Source: Gimesia chilikensis (GTDB lineage: Bacteria; Planctomycetota; Planctomycetia; Planctomycetales; Planctomycetaceae). From it: a stretch of DNA of 64,000 bases. The position numbers were made by a program, and so were the translations under genes. The stretch spans positions 94,420-158,419 of the forward strand of contig NZ_VTSR01000021.1 of the NCBI RefSeq assembly GCF_008329715.1. The letters are read 5' to 3'. The notes below the pieces were generated by a model. It was given only the letters and a program-made list of their open reading frames with translations. It had not been told where the DNA came from and searched no databases. The stretch's first letter is position 1, and each line of letters starts with the position of its first letter. Shown here piece by piece: positions 9,702-19,148 of this stretch.

Positions 9702-11117
9702 ATGCGCTGGCCGTTACGGTACCAGATTTTGATTCCGATGGTCGGCATCATGGTATGCGCGATTGTGGGTGTGACTTTATTGCATGCCTGGCTGGCGACG
9801 CATCAGATCAAGGTGCAGGTGCGGGATCAGTTTCGGCAGATTGCCCATACGTTGAACGATGCCACGTTTCCGTTGACCGTGGCGGTGTTAAACCAGACGA
9901 AAGGGTTGTCGGGAGCTGACTTTGTTCTTGTGGGGGCGGAAGACAAGGTGCTGTCGTCCACGCGTCCTGACTTTACTCCCGCTCCTATTCAGGGGACGCC
10001 TCCCAGCTGGGATGAGTTACAGATTTCGGATGTGATTGAAGCCGGGGATGCTCCCTTTTTTCATTCCGTGGTGAAACTGCAACCCCGGATACCAGGGGAG
10101 GGCGTACGTTACCTGCATATTTACTATCCGGTTCGGCAGTATCGTGAGGCGATTGCCAATGCCGTTTATCCGTCATTGATCGCTGGAAGTCTTGCGCTGA
10201 TTGTGGTTGCGATTCTGGCGACGGTGATTGCTGCCCGGGTGACACGGCCCTTACAGCGCCTGGACCGCAAGGTGGTACAGATTGCCCGGGGAGATTTCCA
10301 GCCGATGATCCTGCCGGAACGCGATGATGAAATTCGTGACCTGAGTACCTCGATCAACCAGATGGCGGAACTACTGGGAGATTACGAAGATGAAGTCAAA
10401 CGGAGTGAGCGGCTGAAAACGCTGGGGCAGTTACGGGGGGCGATTGCTCACCAGCTGCGGAATGCGGTGACCGGGTGCCGGATTGCGCTGGATCTGTATC
10501 TCCGTAAATCGCCCGAATACCAGGAAGACGAAACGCTGCAGGTTGCGAACCGTCAGCTGTGTATGATCGAGCAATACCTGCAGAGCTTTCTGGAGAACAA
10601 GGGGGGGCACTTCTCCAGTTTTGAACCGGTCTGCCTGAATGAGCTGGTGGCGCGGGTCGTCAGTCTGGTGGAACCGACGGCGCGGCATGTGGGTATCGCT
10701 TTGAAGGACGAAACCGGTTCTGAGCCGCTCGTGGTGGAAGGGGACGCGGAATCGCTGGAGCAGCTGATTTCCAATCTGGCGCTCAATGCGATCGAAGCTG
10801 CGGTTGCTGTGCAGGAAGAGCAGGGCATCTCGGGAGAGGTTTGCGTCAGGTTATTCCCAACGGGGGAAGAGTCTGTTACTTTGGAAGTGTCTGATACGGG
10901 CCCCGGACCGGAGTCGTCGATCGTGAATAAAATGTTTGAACCGCTGGTGACCGCCAAACGTGACGGGACCGGCCTGGGTTTATTTGTGGCTAGAGAGATC
11001 GTGCAGAATCACGGCGGCGAGATCCGCTGGGAACGGCGTGAGGAGCGTACCTGTTTCATGGTCGAGTTGCCTCTGGTGCAGACGGAGAAAGCGTGTGTCG
11101 AAACTATTGATCGTTGA
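9702..11117 (+). CDS. Membrane sensor histidine kinase
   Basis: 471 residues from ATG 9702, chosen over an in-frame ATG at 9681 because AGGAAA lies 9 bases before 9702. Two transmembrane segments (about residues 7-28 and 163-185) bracket a sensor region of about 130 residues outside the cytoplasm. A HAMP segment follows, then an H-box AIAHQLRNAVTG with His250. The ATPase part shows the N box (NLALNAIEAA), G1 (DTGPGPE) and G2 (GTGLGL). The H-box, with HxLRN, resembles NtrB/ZraS-type kinases that pair with NtrC-family regulators, which agrees with the next gene overlapping this one by 23 bases. The signal sensed is unknown. Confidence 0.9.
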   Translation: MRWPLRYQILIPMVGIMVCAIVGVTLLHAWLATHQIKVQVRDQFRQIAHTLNDATFPLTVAVLNQTKGLSGADFVLVGAEDKVLSSTRPDFTPAPIQGTPPSWDELQISDVIEAGDAPFFHSVVKLQPRIPGEGVRYLHIYYPVRQYREAIANAVYPSLIAGSLALIVVAILATVIAARVTRPLQRLDRKVVQIARGDFQPMILPERDDEIRDLSTSINQMAELLGDYEDEVKRSERLKTLGQLRGAIAHQLRNAVTGCRIALDLYLRKSPEYQEDETLQVANRQLCMIEQYLQSFLENKGGHFSSFEPVCLNELVARVVSLVEPTARHVGIALKDETGSEPLVVEGDAESLEQLISNLALNAIEAAVAVQEEQGISGEVCVRLFPTGEESVTLEVSDTGPGPESSIVNKMFEPLVTAKRDGTGLGLFVAREIVQNHGGEIRWERREERTCFMVELPLVQTEKACVETIDR

Positions 11118-12507
11118 TGATGAAGAATCCATCTGCTGGGGGCTGAGCCAGTTGGGCGAAAGCCACGGCCACGAAGTGATGATGGCTTCAACAGCCGAAC
11201 AGGCATTGAGCCTGGCAGAGAAAGACCGCCCCGATGTGGTGGTGATGGATGTGCGTCTGCCCGGGATGGATGGGCTGACGGCTATGCAGGGACTTTACGA
11301 GCGGATTGGTCCGGTGCCTGTGATTGTGATTACCGCTTATGGTGATCTGCAGACCGCTGTGGAAGCGGTGCGAAACGGGGCGTTTGATTATATCGTCAAG
11401 CCTTTCGATCTGGCTCAGATGGAGCAGGTACTGGAGAAGGCGGTCAAGGAAGCGGGACGCGAGGAGCTGCAACCGGGCGAACCGCGGCAGCTGGAAGGGC
11501 TTGTGGGTTCAACGCCTGAGATGCAGCAGGTCTTCAAGTCAATCGCGCTGGTGGCGGCTTCGGATGCGAGTGTGATGCTCATGGGAGAAAGCGGGACCGG
11601 TAAGGAAGTGGCGGCGCAGGCGATTCACCGTTTCAGCGATCGTGCTTCGGGACCGTTTGTCGCCGTAAATATTGCTTCTCTCAGTGAGAGCCTGGCGGAG
11701 AGTGAACTGTTCGGTCATGTACCGGGAGCGTTTACCGGCGCGGAGTCGGGGCGGATGGGTTTTCTGGAACAGGCCAACGGAGGTACGCTGTTCCTGGATG
11801 AAGTTGCTGACATTCCGCTGTCGATTCAGATCAAACTGCTGCGGGCCCTGGAAGAAGGCGAAGTACTGCCCGTGGGTTCGACGCAGCGCGTGAAGACGAA
11901 TTTCCGCGTGATCACTGCTTCGCATCGGAACCTGGAATCGCTGATCAAGCGGGGCAAGTTCCGCCACGATCTTTATTTCCGCCTGTGTACGTTTGAGATC
12001 GACATTCCCCCCCTGCGGAAGCGGGTGGGAGATATTCGTCTGCTGGCCGAGTTCTTTCTGGAACGCTTTGTGGATCGGCAGACGGGGATGCAGCATCGGC
12101 TCACCGCAGAGACCATTGCAGAACTGGAACGTCGCCCCTGGTATGGCAATGTGCGCGAGTTACGCAATGCGATCGAACACGCAGCGTTACGGGCGCGGGG
12201 CGGAACAATTCTTCCTGAAGATCTGCCTGCACCGGTATCGCAGTCCTTTCTGGGTCTGGATGAGTCTCAAGCCGGATCGGATGTGGAGATCAACGAGTTG
12301 CTCAAGCAGTGGGCCGAACAGCAGTTGCGAGATCCGGAATCTGCGGCCGGGATTTATGAGAAACTGCTCACCCTGGTTGAGCCGCCGGTGATGGAAGTGG
12401 CTTTGGAGAAATTTCATGGGCAATGTGCGCCTGCAGCCCGCTGTCTGGGCTTGCATCGGACTACCCTGAGTAAGAAACTGAAACAGTACGACATTGAAAA
12501 CAGCTGA
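11095..12507 (+). CDS. NtrC-family sigma-54-dependent response regulator
   Basis: 470 residues, starting at GTG 11095 with GGAG 7 bases upstream; this start lies inside the 3' end of the kinase gene. The receiver domain has the acid pair Asp8/Asp9, phosphoacceptor Asp52 and Lys102. The AAA+ domain has Walker A GESGTGKE (164-171), the sigma-54 contact loop GAFTGA (211-216) and Walker B LFLDE (232-236). A Fis-type helix-turn-helix closes the protein (QCAPAARCLGLHRTTLSKKL). All parts needed to activate sigma-54 RNA polymerase are intact. The overlap with the kinase marks a two-component pair. Target promoters are not evident in the window. Confidence 0.93.
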   Translation: MSKLLIVDDEESICWGLSQLGESHGHEVMMASTAEQALSLAEKDRPDVVVMDVRLPGMDGLTAMQGLYERIGPVPVIVITAYGDLQTAVEAVRNGAFDYIVKPFDLAQMEQVLEKAVKEAGREELQPGEPRQLEGLVGSTPEMQQVFKSIALVAASDASVMLMGESGTGKEVAAQAIHRFSDRASGPFVAVNIASLSESLAESELFGHVPGAFTGAESGRMGFLEQANGGTLFLDEVADIPLSIQIKLLRALEEGEVLPVGSTQRVKTNFRVITASHRNLESLIKRGKFRHDLYFRLCTFEIDIPPLRKRVGDIRLLAEFFLERFVDRQTGMQHRLTAETIAELERRPWYGNVRELRNAIEHAALRARGGTILPEDLPAPVSQSFLGLDESQAGSDVEINELLKQWAEQQLRDPESAAGIYEKLLTLVEPPVMEVALEKFHGQCAPAARCLGLHRTTLSKKLKQYDIENS

Positions 12508-12532
12508 CACTGAAATCCTGAGGTGAACCTGC

Positions 12533-14020
12533 ATGAGACTGATGACGCGCTCCCTGATTCTGCTGGCTTTAATCTTAGTGGCTGGTCCCGGTTTGCAACT
12601 GAGGGCTGCCGAGAAATCCAAACCGCTCAACTTCGTCTTCATTCTGGTGGACGATCTGGGCTACATGGATGTGGGCTGCAATAACCCGGATACCTTTTAC
12701 GAAACGCCACACATTAACCGGCTGGCGAAGTCCGGCATGCGGTTCACCAATGGTTATGCTGCGAATCCGGTCTGCAGTCCGACGCGATACAGCATCATGA
12801 CGGGTAAATATCCGACCCGCGTAGATGCGACAAATTTCTTTTCCGGGAAACGCGCGGGTAAGTTTCTGCCGGCTCCCCTCAATGACCGGATGCCTCTGGA
12901 TGAAGTGACGATCGCCGAAGCACTCAAGGAGCACGGGTACTCCACGTTCTTTGCAGGGAAGTGGCACCTGGGGCCGAGTGAAGAGTTCTGGCCGGAGAAG
13001 CAGGGTTTTGACGTCAACAAGGGGGGCTGGTCGCGCGGCGGTCCGTATGGAGGCAAACGATACTTCTCGCCTTATGGAAATCCACGGTTGAGTGACGGTC
13101 CGGATGGCGAGCATCTGCCCGATCGCCTGGCGACGGAGACGGCGGAGTTTATCGACGCTCATCGCGAGCAGCCGTTCTTTGCCTACCTCGCTTTCTATTC
13201 GGTACATACCCCGTTGATGGGACCGAATGCACTGGTCAAGAAATACAAAGAGAAGGCGCAGCGACTGGGGCTGGAAGGCAAAGTCGAATTTGCCGACGAA
13301 GAACAGGTCTTCCCCACAGATGAGAAGCGAAAGGTGCGGATTCTGCAGAAGCATGCCGTGTATGCGGCGATGGTGGAATCGATGGACCGGGCCGTGGGGA
13401 AAGTGCTGCAGCAGCTGGAAGCATCCGGCGTGGCGGACAATACCGTGGTGATGCTGACGGCCGATAACGGGGGGCTGAGTACCTCCGAAGGATCGCCGAC
13501 TTCCAATCTGCCTCTGCGGGGTGGTAAGGGCTGGCTGTATGAAGGAGGGATCCGCGAGGTCTTTCTGATTCGCTGGCCAGGAGGGGGGCAGCCGGGAAGC
13601 GTCTGTGACGAACCCGTCATTACTACTGACTTCTATCCAACCATTCTGGATCTGGCCGGGTTGCCTTTGAAGCCGGAACAGCATCTGGATGGCGTGAGTC
13701 TGAAACCATTCCTGCAGGGCGAAGAACCTCTGAAGCGTGAAGCGTTGTTCTGGCATTACCCGCATTATTCCAATCAGGGCGGGATTCCCGGAGGTGCAAT
13801 CCGGATGGATGACTGGAAACTGATCGAGCGTTTTGAAGATGGACAGGCCCACCTTTACAATCTGAAAACCGATGTGGGAGAGAAACAGGATCTGGCGGCG
13901 GCGGAGCCGGAACGTGTGAAACAGATGAGACGTCGATTGCACCAGTGGTACACCGAAACCGATGCGAAGTTTCTACAGGCCAAGCCCGGGGGACCGGAGC
14001 CCTGGCGACCCGAAAAATAA
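12533..14020 (+). CDS. Secreted arylsulfatase (formylglycine type I sulfatase)
   Basis: 495 residues with a signal peptide (about 1-26). The sulfatase signature CSPTR has Cys81, which is converted to formylglycine by a separate maturase, followed by the SIMTGKYPTR element. Asp40/Asp41 in VDDLG and the later DNGG segment supply the calcium site. The length and order of motifs fit family S1 sulfatases, many of which remove sulfate from marine polysaccharides. A strong GAGGTGA SD lies upstream. It starts 25 bases after the sigma-54 activator, so the two may be co-transcribed and the two-component system may govern sulfated-polysaccharide use; that link is inference. Confidence 0.9.
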   Translation: MRLMTRSLILLALILVAGPGLQLRAAEKSKPLNFVFILVDDLGYMDVGCNNPDTFYETPHINRLAKSGMRFTNGYAANPVCSPTRYSIMTGKYPTRVDATNFFSGKRAGKFLPAPLNDRMPLDEVTIAEALKEHGYSTFFAGKWHLGPSEEFWPEKQGFDVNKGGWSRGGPYGGKRYFSPYGNPRLSDGPDGEHLPDRLATETAEFIDAHREQPFFAYLAFYSVHTPLMGPNALVKKYKEKAQRLGLEGKVEFADEEQVFPTDEKRKVRILQKHAVYAAMVESMDRAVGKVLQQLEASGVADNTVVMLTADNGGLSTSEGSPTSNLPLRGGKGWLYEGGIREVFLIRWPGGGQPGSVCDEPVITTDFYPTILDLAGLPLKPEQHLDGVSLKPFLQGEEPLKREALFWHYPHYSNQGGIPGGAIRMDDWKLIERFEDGQAHLYNLKTDVGEKQDLAAAEPERVKQMRRRLHQWYTETDAKFLQAKPGGPEPWRPEK

Positions 14021-14172
14021 AAACGTTGGAGAGGGAGCCGTTCCTGAGCGGGGCCACAGTGAGGCGCGGTATCCTGTATTGTAACTGTTTGATAAGGGGT
14101 TCATGAAAAATTCAAATTTGACCGAACTGGTTGGGAATTCTTGTTATGTAGTCCTTTTATTTCCCTTGGATC

Positions 14173-14181
14173 TGCTATAAT
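14173..14181 (+). promoter_or_regulatory. Candidate extended -10 promoter for the MoxR gene set
   Basis: TGCTATAAT, an extended -10 box with a perfect TATAAT, lies about 103 bases upstream of the MoxR start. No good -35 was found, which is tolerated with an extended -10. Confidence 0.4.
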
Positions 14182-14283
14182 CGAGCTGTCACCCGACGTC
14201 AGTGATATCGCATCTACTTTTCGATGTCTCCGTTGAATTCTGCATTTCCCCGATCAAACTCTAATGATGATTGAGATAGTCGT

Positions 14284-15246
14284 ATGGCACAGTCCACGCT
14301 GCCGGAACAGAGCGAAAAATACGTTCAGAAGCTAAACCTGTTGAGAGACAATCTGAGCGGCGTGATCCGGGGCAAATCTGAGAGCATCGACATGATGATG
14401 GTCGCGCTGCTTTCCAACGGTTCGGTGCTGATGGAAGATGTGCCCGGGACCGGAAAGACAACGCTGGCCAAAGCACTGGCCCGTTCGCTGGATGTTCCCT
14501 TCAATCGTGTGCAGTTTACGCCCGACCTGCTGCCGACCGATATCCTGGGATCCTCAATCTATAACCCGGTAGACGGCACCTTTCATTTTCGCCAGGGCCC
14601 GATCTTCTGTAATATTCTGCTGGCTGATGAAATTAACCGGGCATCGCCCCGCACGCAGTCCGCGCTGCTGGAAGCGATGAGCGAATCACAGGCGACGATC
14701 GAAGGCGTCCGATATGAACTGCCTTCCCCGTTCTTTGTGCTGGCGACGCAGAACCCGGTCGATTTCCACGGGACCTATCCGTTGCCGGAAGCACAGCTGG
14801 ACCGCTTTCTGATTCATCTGCAGCTGGGATACCCGGATGCGGAAAATGAAATGGAGATCCTGTTTGCCCAGTCGACCGAGCACCCGGTCGATCATCTGGA
14901 GCGGGTGTTGAACCACGAAGAGGTGGTTCAGATGCAGGAGCAGGTCAAAACGGTGCATGTCGAACAGAGTGTCGCCCGCTACATGATTGATCTGGTCCAG
15001 GCGACGAGAAACGATCCGCGGTTGAAGCTGGGCGTGAGCCCCCGTGGTTCTCTGATGCTGTTTCGGGCGTCCCAGGCGATTGCCTATCTGAAATCGAGAA
15101 CCTACGTACTGCCGGATGATGTGCAGCAGATGGCAGACTATGTGCTGGCGCATCGTCTGATTCTGACATCGAAAGCAAAATACAGCAGTATCACCAAAAT
15201 GGATGTGGTGTCCGATATTGTCAGCAAAGTGAAAGTTCCAAACTAA
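14284..15246 (+). CDS. MoxR family AAA+ ATPase
   Basis: 320 residues, a single AAA+ domain of the MoxR/RavA clade. Walker A is PGTGKTT (54-60), Walker B ends LLADE with Asp115/Glu116, followed by INRASPRTQSALLEAM typical of MoxR, and sensor-1 ATQNP. MoxR proteins act as chaperone-like ATPases that mature or assemble partner proteins, often VWA or DUF58 proteins. Here it heads the classic order MoxR, DUF58, transglutaminase, supporting a shared role at the cell envelope. No signal peptide, so cytoplasmic. Confidence 0.93.
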   Translation: MAQSTLPEQSEKYVQKLNLLRDNLSGVIRGKSESIDMMMVALLSNGSVLMEDVPGTGKTTLAKALARSLDVPFNRVQFTPDLLPTDILGSSIYNPVDGTFHFRQGPIFCNILLADEINRASPRTQSALLEAMSESQATIEGVRYELPSPFFVLATQNPVDFHGTYPLPEAQLDRFLIHLQLGYPDAENEMEILFAQSTEHPVDHLERVLNHEEVVQMQEQVKTVHVEQSVARYMIDLVQATRNDPRLKLGVSPRGSLMLFRASQAIAYLKSRTYVLPDDVQQMADYVLAHRLILTSKAKYSSITKMDVVSDIVSKVKVPN

Positions 15247-15334
15247 CCGGGAAACACGTTACCAGAGTATTCCTCTGCCGGAGCGGGAGTGTTGCTGATT
15301 CCTGTGATGGCAGTCCAGTCATGTTGAATCCGTT

Positions 15335-16672
15335 ATGCACGTCTCGGAATACGATCCTTATTCGCCCACGATTCGCAAGAAAGACTCGTTCACCAACCGG
15401 CTGCTGCTGGTGCGGATGCACAAGCATTACTGGTATTACCGGGTGACTTATCCCGGAAAGGTGCTGTTGTTCGGTTTCTTCCTGTCGGGCATTGGTACGA
15501 TTTCGGTATCGGTGCCGATTTATAATCTCTTCAGTATCCTGATGGCGTTGATCCTGGTAGACGGGCTCGCTTCCTGGTTTTTTCGTCCCCGCTGTGAACT
15601 TGAGGGGGACTTCCCCGCACAGACGACAGCCGGACAGCCAGCAGTGGGACACTTCACGGTGACAAATCGGGGCTGGCTGCCCGTGTACGATATGGCGGTC
15701 GCTTTCCGCTGGCTGGAGAAGCCACTGACCCAGATCGACCGGGATGACACGCTGAATTATCTGCCCAAAGGCGAATCGGCCGAGGTTACAGTCACTATCG
15801 ATGCACCGCAACGGGGCTTTTATGCATTACCCAAGCTGGGCGTACACACGCTGTTTCCCTTTCACCTGAACCGGTCGGGGAGTGCAGCACTGCCGGGGAA
15901 ATCACTATTGGTGCTGCCGGCGTTTCATAAGCTGACGAGCGTGGATTTACCGGTAGGGAGCAAGTTTCAGCCGGGCGGAATTGCGTTGACGTCCAACGTG
16001 GGGGAATCTCCCGAGTACGTGGGCAACCGCGAATATGTGCCGGGTGAACCGGCGCGGCGACTCGACTTTCGCTCCTGGGCACGACTCGGTAAACCGGTGG
16101 TTCGCGAATACCAGGAAGAATATTACTGTCGCATCGCGCTGATTCTGGATACCTATATGCCGACGGAGCCCTGGCTGAAGCGGAAGTGGAAGTCACTGGG
16201 GCAGCGGACCGGGTTGGGAACTCCCACCGCGGAGACGACGAATGTGCTGGAGGCGGGGATCAGCCTGACGGCTTCGATTGCGGATGCACTGGCGCGGGGT
16301 GAGTACCTGATCGACCTGTTTGCGGCGGGACCGGAGTTGTATGTGTTTCGAGCCGGTCGGCATACGGCCCATTTTGATAACGTGCTGGAGATACTCTCCT
16401 GCGTCGATCGCTGTCCCGACGATCCATTCGAGACGATCGGACCTGCGGTATTTGAAGAGCTGTCGAATGTCTCGACGGCGGTCTGCCTGTTCCTGGACTG
16501 GGATCATCAGCGGGAAAAGATGGCGCGGGCGGTACTCGATTCCGGCGCGAGTCTGAAGACGATTATCATTCATGACGGTCCGACAACGGTGCCTTACAAC
16601 GCAGACGAATTCGGCGAGGCATATCATTTCACATCTGAAGAGATCGCACGCGGAAAGGTGGAAACGATATGA
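15335..16672 (+). CDS. DUF58 domain membrane protein
   Basis: 445 residues. Two hydrophobic segments near residues 30-75 place the protein in the membrane; the DUF58 core contains the signature region YVGNREYVPGEPARRLDFR followed by WARLGKPVVREYQ. DUF58 proteins resemble VWA domains and are regular partners of MoxR ATPases. The last four bases overlap the start of the transglutaminase gene (ATGA), so the two are translationally coupled. Function beyond the MoxR link is unknown. Confidence 0.88.
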   Translation: MHVSEYDPYSPTIRKKDSFTNRLLLVRMHKHYWYYRVTYPGKVLLFGFFLSGIGTISVSVPIYNLFSILMALILVDGLASWFFRPRCELEGDFPAQTTAGQPAVGHFTVTNRGWLPVYDMAVAFRWLEKPLTQIDRDDTLNYLPKGESAEVTVTIDAPQRGFYALPKLGVHTLFPFHLNRSGSAALPGKSLLVLPAFHKLTSVDLPVGSKFQPGGIALTSNVGESPEYVGNREYVPGEPARRLDFRSWARLGKPVVREYQEEYYCRIALILDTYMPTEPWLKRKWKSLGQRTGLGTPTAETTNVLEAGISLTASIADALARGEYLIDLFAAGPELYVFRAGRHTAHFDNVLEILSCVDRCPDDPFETIGPAVFEELSNVSTAVCLFLDWDHQREKMARAVLDSGASLKTIIIHDGPTTVPYNADEFGEAYHFTSEEIARGKVETI

Positions 16673-18687
16673 ATGCGCAGCGGACGATTGCTTTCACGAT
16701 GCTCAGCCTGGAATGTGCCACGTTTTCGATTCTCTCGGAGACGCTGTTTTTCTCCTTCAGCATCATCGTGCTGGCGGCGCTGTCGTATTTCGCCGTATTG
16801 CGTTACTCGTTTTCCAAACGGCAGGTATTCTGGGTGACCAGTGTTCTGGCGGTACTGTTTATTGTGAAGTACATGCTCTATCAGCATGATTTTACGCTCG
16901 ACCGGCTGGCGATTCGCACACCGCTGGCCTACGCAGCGGCACAGTTCGTGATGACGGTGCAGTTGCGACAGCTGTTCGACAGTCACTTCGAACCGTTTCT
17001 GCCGGCTTCGTTTCCATTACTGGGAGTGATCGTTTTCATTCTGACCGGTGATATCCTCGTGTATGGATCAAAGGGGCTCTACTACCAGGTGCTGGTTTTC
17101 AGCTATGCGCTGCTGACGGGCGTTTATTTCCAGATCGGACATGCGGCGCGTAAACCTCGAGAAACCGAACGCTCTCTCTGGTCGGTCTATGTTATTCGAG
17201 CCGGGTTCTTTGCGACGATCTGGCTGCTGGGCTGGCTGACAGCCACGGGTATGGACCGCTACGAACGGGAACTGGATCAGCTGTATTACCGGCTGATTGA
17301 GCCCCGCACGGCGGGTATTGCTTCACGAGCCGGGTTCTCAACCATTTCCCGGCTGGGAAGCATGACGTCTCACTTTGACCAGGGAGCCGATCAGATCCGG
17401 TTACGGGTCAAGTCGACCGATGAGCCGGGTTATTTCCGCGGTCGGGCATTCGTCCAGTTTCTGAATTCGGAATGGCATTCGGAAGTGGGGAGTCATAATG
17501 TCCCGATCATCGCGATGCCTCCGGCGGGGGTGCAGGCCAGTGTTCCCGATGATGGTACCTGGTTTCTACTGGGGCAGGCGAAGTCACCCAACTGGATTGA
17601 GTACCAGGTCTGGTCCCAGGATCCGGGTCATATCTTTGCGCCGCTGAATACGCCGCTCGTGTATGCCTTCGCTGACAGTATTCAGTTCGACAGCCAGGAA
17701 GTGCTGACTTCACGGACGATGGCCAGTGGCTTTCCTTATTCGGTCTTTTATCCCCGTCAGTTGCTGCCGCAGCGTCCCGAACACGATGCAGCGCTGCAGC
17801 GGTTGTTGCAGTTGCCGGATGAGATCGACCCCGCAATCAAGCAACTGGCGGAAGACGTGTTCGCGGGCTGTGAAACTTCCGAGGCGAAGATCCAGCGGGT
17901 ACAGGCTTACTTCCAGAATAACTATGAGTATGAACTCGGAATTAACGTACCGTACGGAGAAGACCCGTTGACCTACTTCCTGCGGGAGAAGCCGGCGGCC
18001 CATTGTGAATACTTCGCTTCGGGGACGGCTCTGCTCCTCAGACTTGCGGGCGTACCCTGTCGTTACATTACGGGGTATGTGGTTCGCGAACGGAATGCCT
18101 ACGATCAGTTCTGGGTCGCTCGCAGCCGACACGCGCATGCGTGGGTGGAGGCCTGGGATGATAATCGGGGCTGGGTGACTGTAGAATCGACGCCGTTTGC
18201 CGGGCAGCCGGAGTTCGAAACCCCCGGTTCGGCACGACAGTACTGGGAGTCGGTAATGGGCCAGTTCTCCCGGCTCAAGATGGCTCTGCAACAGGGGCAG
18301 TGGATCCTGGCGATGTCGGAAGCCCAGTTGCCTCTGCTGCTGCTGGTCGGTGGTGTGGTGCTGTGGTTCCTGGTGCGGTGGGTGTTGCATCTGGTCCTGC
18401 GACAGCTGAAAACTCGTGCGGAGTTTCGCGAAAATCCGTTACATATTCAGGAGTTACATCGCCTGCTGTCTCAGATGGATCGTCTGCTGGCCCGTAAAAG
18501 TCTGGTTCGTGAGCCTGGGGAAACGTTGATGCAGTTTTCCCGTCGGATTCAGAATCAGGAGATCTCCCACTGGTATCAAACCTATGCCAACAGCCGGTTT
18601 ATGCCGGAAAATGAGTCGCTGCAGGAGCAGATCAGCCAACTACGGTCGCAGTTGCAGGAAATCCGCAGTCGGAAAGCCTCTGTCTGA
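16669..18687 (+). CDS. Transglutaminase-like membrane protein (TgpA type)
   Basis: 672 residues. The N-terminal third has several membrane segments; a large region outside the cytoplasm follows and contains the transglutaminase-like core: Cys in AAHCEYFASG, then RYITGYV, then His in SRHAHAWVEAW. The expected acidic third residue, usually Asp in a DPTP motif, appears as Glu in VESTP. A further membrane segment near residues 555-580 and a C-terminal helical tail (DUF4129-like) complete the TgpA layout. TgpA-type proteins are paired with MoxR and DUF58 genes, as here. Whether it acts as a protease, transferase or in cell-wall work is unknown. Confidence 0.87.
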   Translation: MNAQRTIAFTMLSLECATFSILSETLFFSFSIIVLAALSYFAVLRYSFSKRQVFWVTSVLAVLFIVKYMLYQHDFTLDRLAIRTPLAYAAAQFVMTVQLRQLFDSHFEPFLPASFPLLGVIVFILTGDILVYGSKGLYYQVLVFSYALLTGVYFQIGHAARKPRETERSLWSVYVIRAGFFATIWLLGWLTATGMDRYERELDQLYYRLIEPRTAGIASRAGFSTISRLGSMTSHFDQGADQIRLRVKSTDEPGYFRGRAFVQFLNSEWHSEVGSHNVPIIAMPPAGVQASVPDDGTWFLLGQAKSPNWIEYQVWSQDPGHIFAPLNTPLVYAFADSIQFDSQEVLTSRTMASGFPYSVFYPRQLLPQRPEHDAALQRLLQLPDEIDPAIKQLAEDVFAGCETSEAKIQRVQAYFQNNYEYELGINVPYGEDPLTYFLREKPAAHCEYFASGTALLLRLAGVPCRYITGYVVRERNAYDQFWVARSRHAHAWVEAWDDNRGWVTVESTPFAGQPEFETPGSARQYWESVMGQFSRLKMALQQGQWILAMSEAQLPLLLLVGGVVLWFLVRWVLHLVLRQLKTRAEFRENPLHIQELHRLLSQMDRLLARKSLVREPGETLMQFSRRIQNQEISHWYQTYANSRFMPENESLQEQISQLRSQLQEIRSRKASV

Positions 18688-18886
18688 CCGGGAAAGCGGC
18701 AGATTTTGCCTGTGAAAACGGGGTTGGCAGACTGTGAGCTCCGGGCTAGAATCCGACCCTCATCTCTCAAATCTCAAACTATTTCCAAAAGACTACACCA
18801 GTTTTCAAAGACGGACCGGGCGTGCGCCTGTATTTGCATGCGCGTCTGTCTTTGACACTTCCTTTATCAGAAACGGGATTCTCTCA

Positions 18887-19096
18887 ATGAAAGTTCTCTC
18901 CAAAGCACTCCTCATCGTGATTCTTCCGAGCCTGTCTCTGTTTGCCACCGGGTGCGATCTGTTACCGCACGCGTTTCATCCCAGTCAGTGGCATAAACTG
19001 AATCGGCAGCCGGCACCACGGCAGGATACTTACTTCTCTGTCCCCGACCATATTCCGGAGCGGGACTTTCCTCATCAGACAGAGAACGACAAATAA
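18887..19096 (+). CDS. Small lipoprotein, 69 residues
   Basis: Starts at ATG 18887; an upstream extension in the same frame lacks signal-peptide character. Residues 1-22 form a lipoprotein signal with box FATGC (Cys23). The mature part is 47 residues, rich in His, Pro and Gln, with no recognised domain. A position -3 Ala is not the preferred residue but is tolerated. It stands alone, convergent with the metallophosphoesterase gene. Function unknown. Confidence 0.6.
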   Translation: MKVLSKALLIVILPSLSLFATGCDLLPHAFHPSQWHKLNRQPAPRQDTYFSVPDHIPERDFPHQTENDK

Positions 19097-19148
19097 AAGC
19101 CAGGTCAGCGGGCTGAAGGCAGCGACAGATACGGAAGCCTGATCGGGT

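Noticed and set aside
12575..13942. Long minus-strand open frame (455 residues) opposite the sulfatase
   Set aside because: It lies wholly antisense to a gene with clear sulfatase motifs and has no family-like sequence; an effect of codon bias on the opposite strand.
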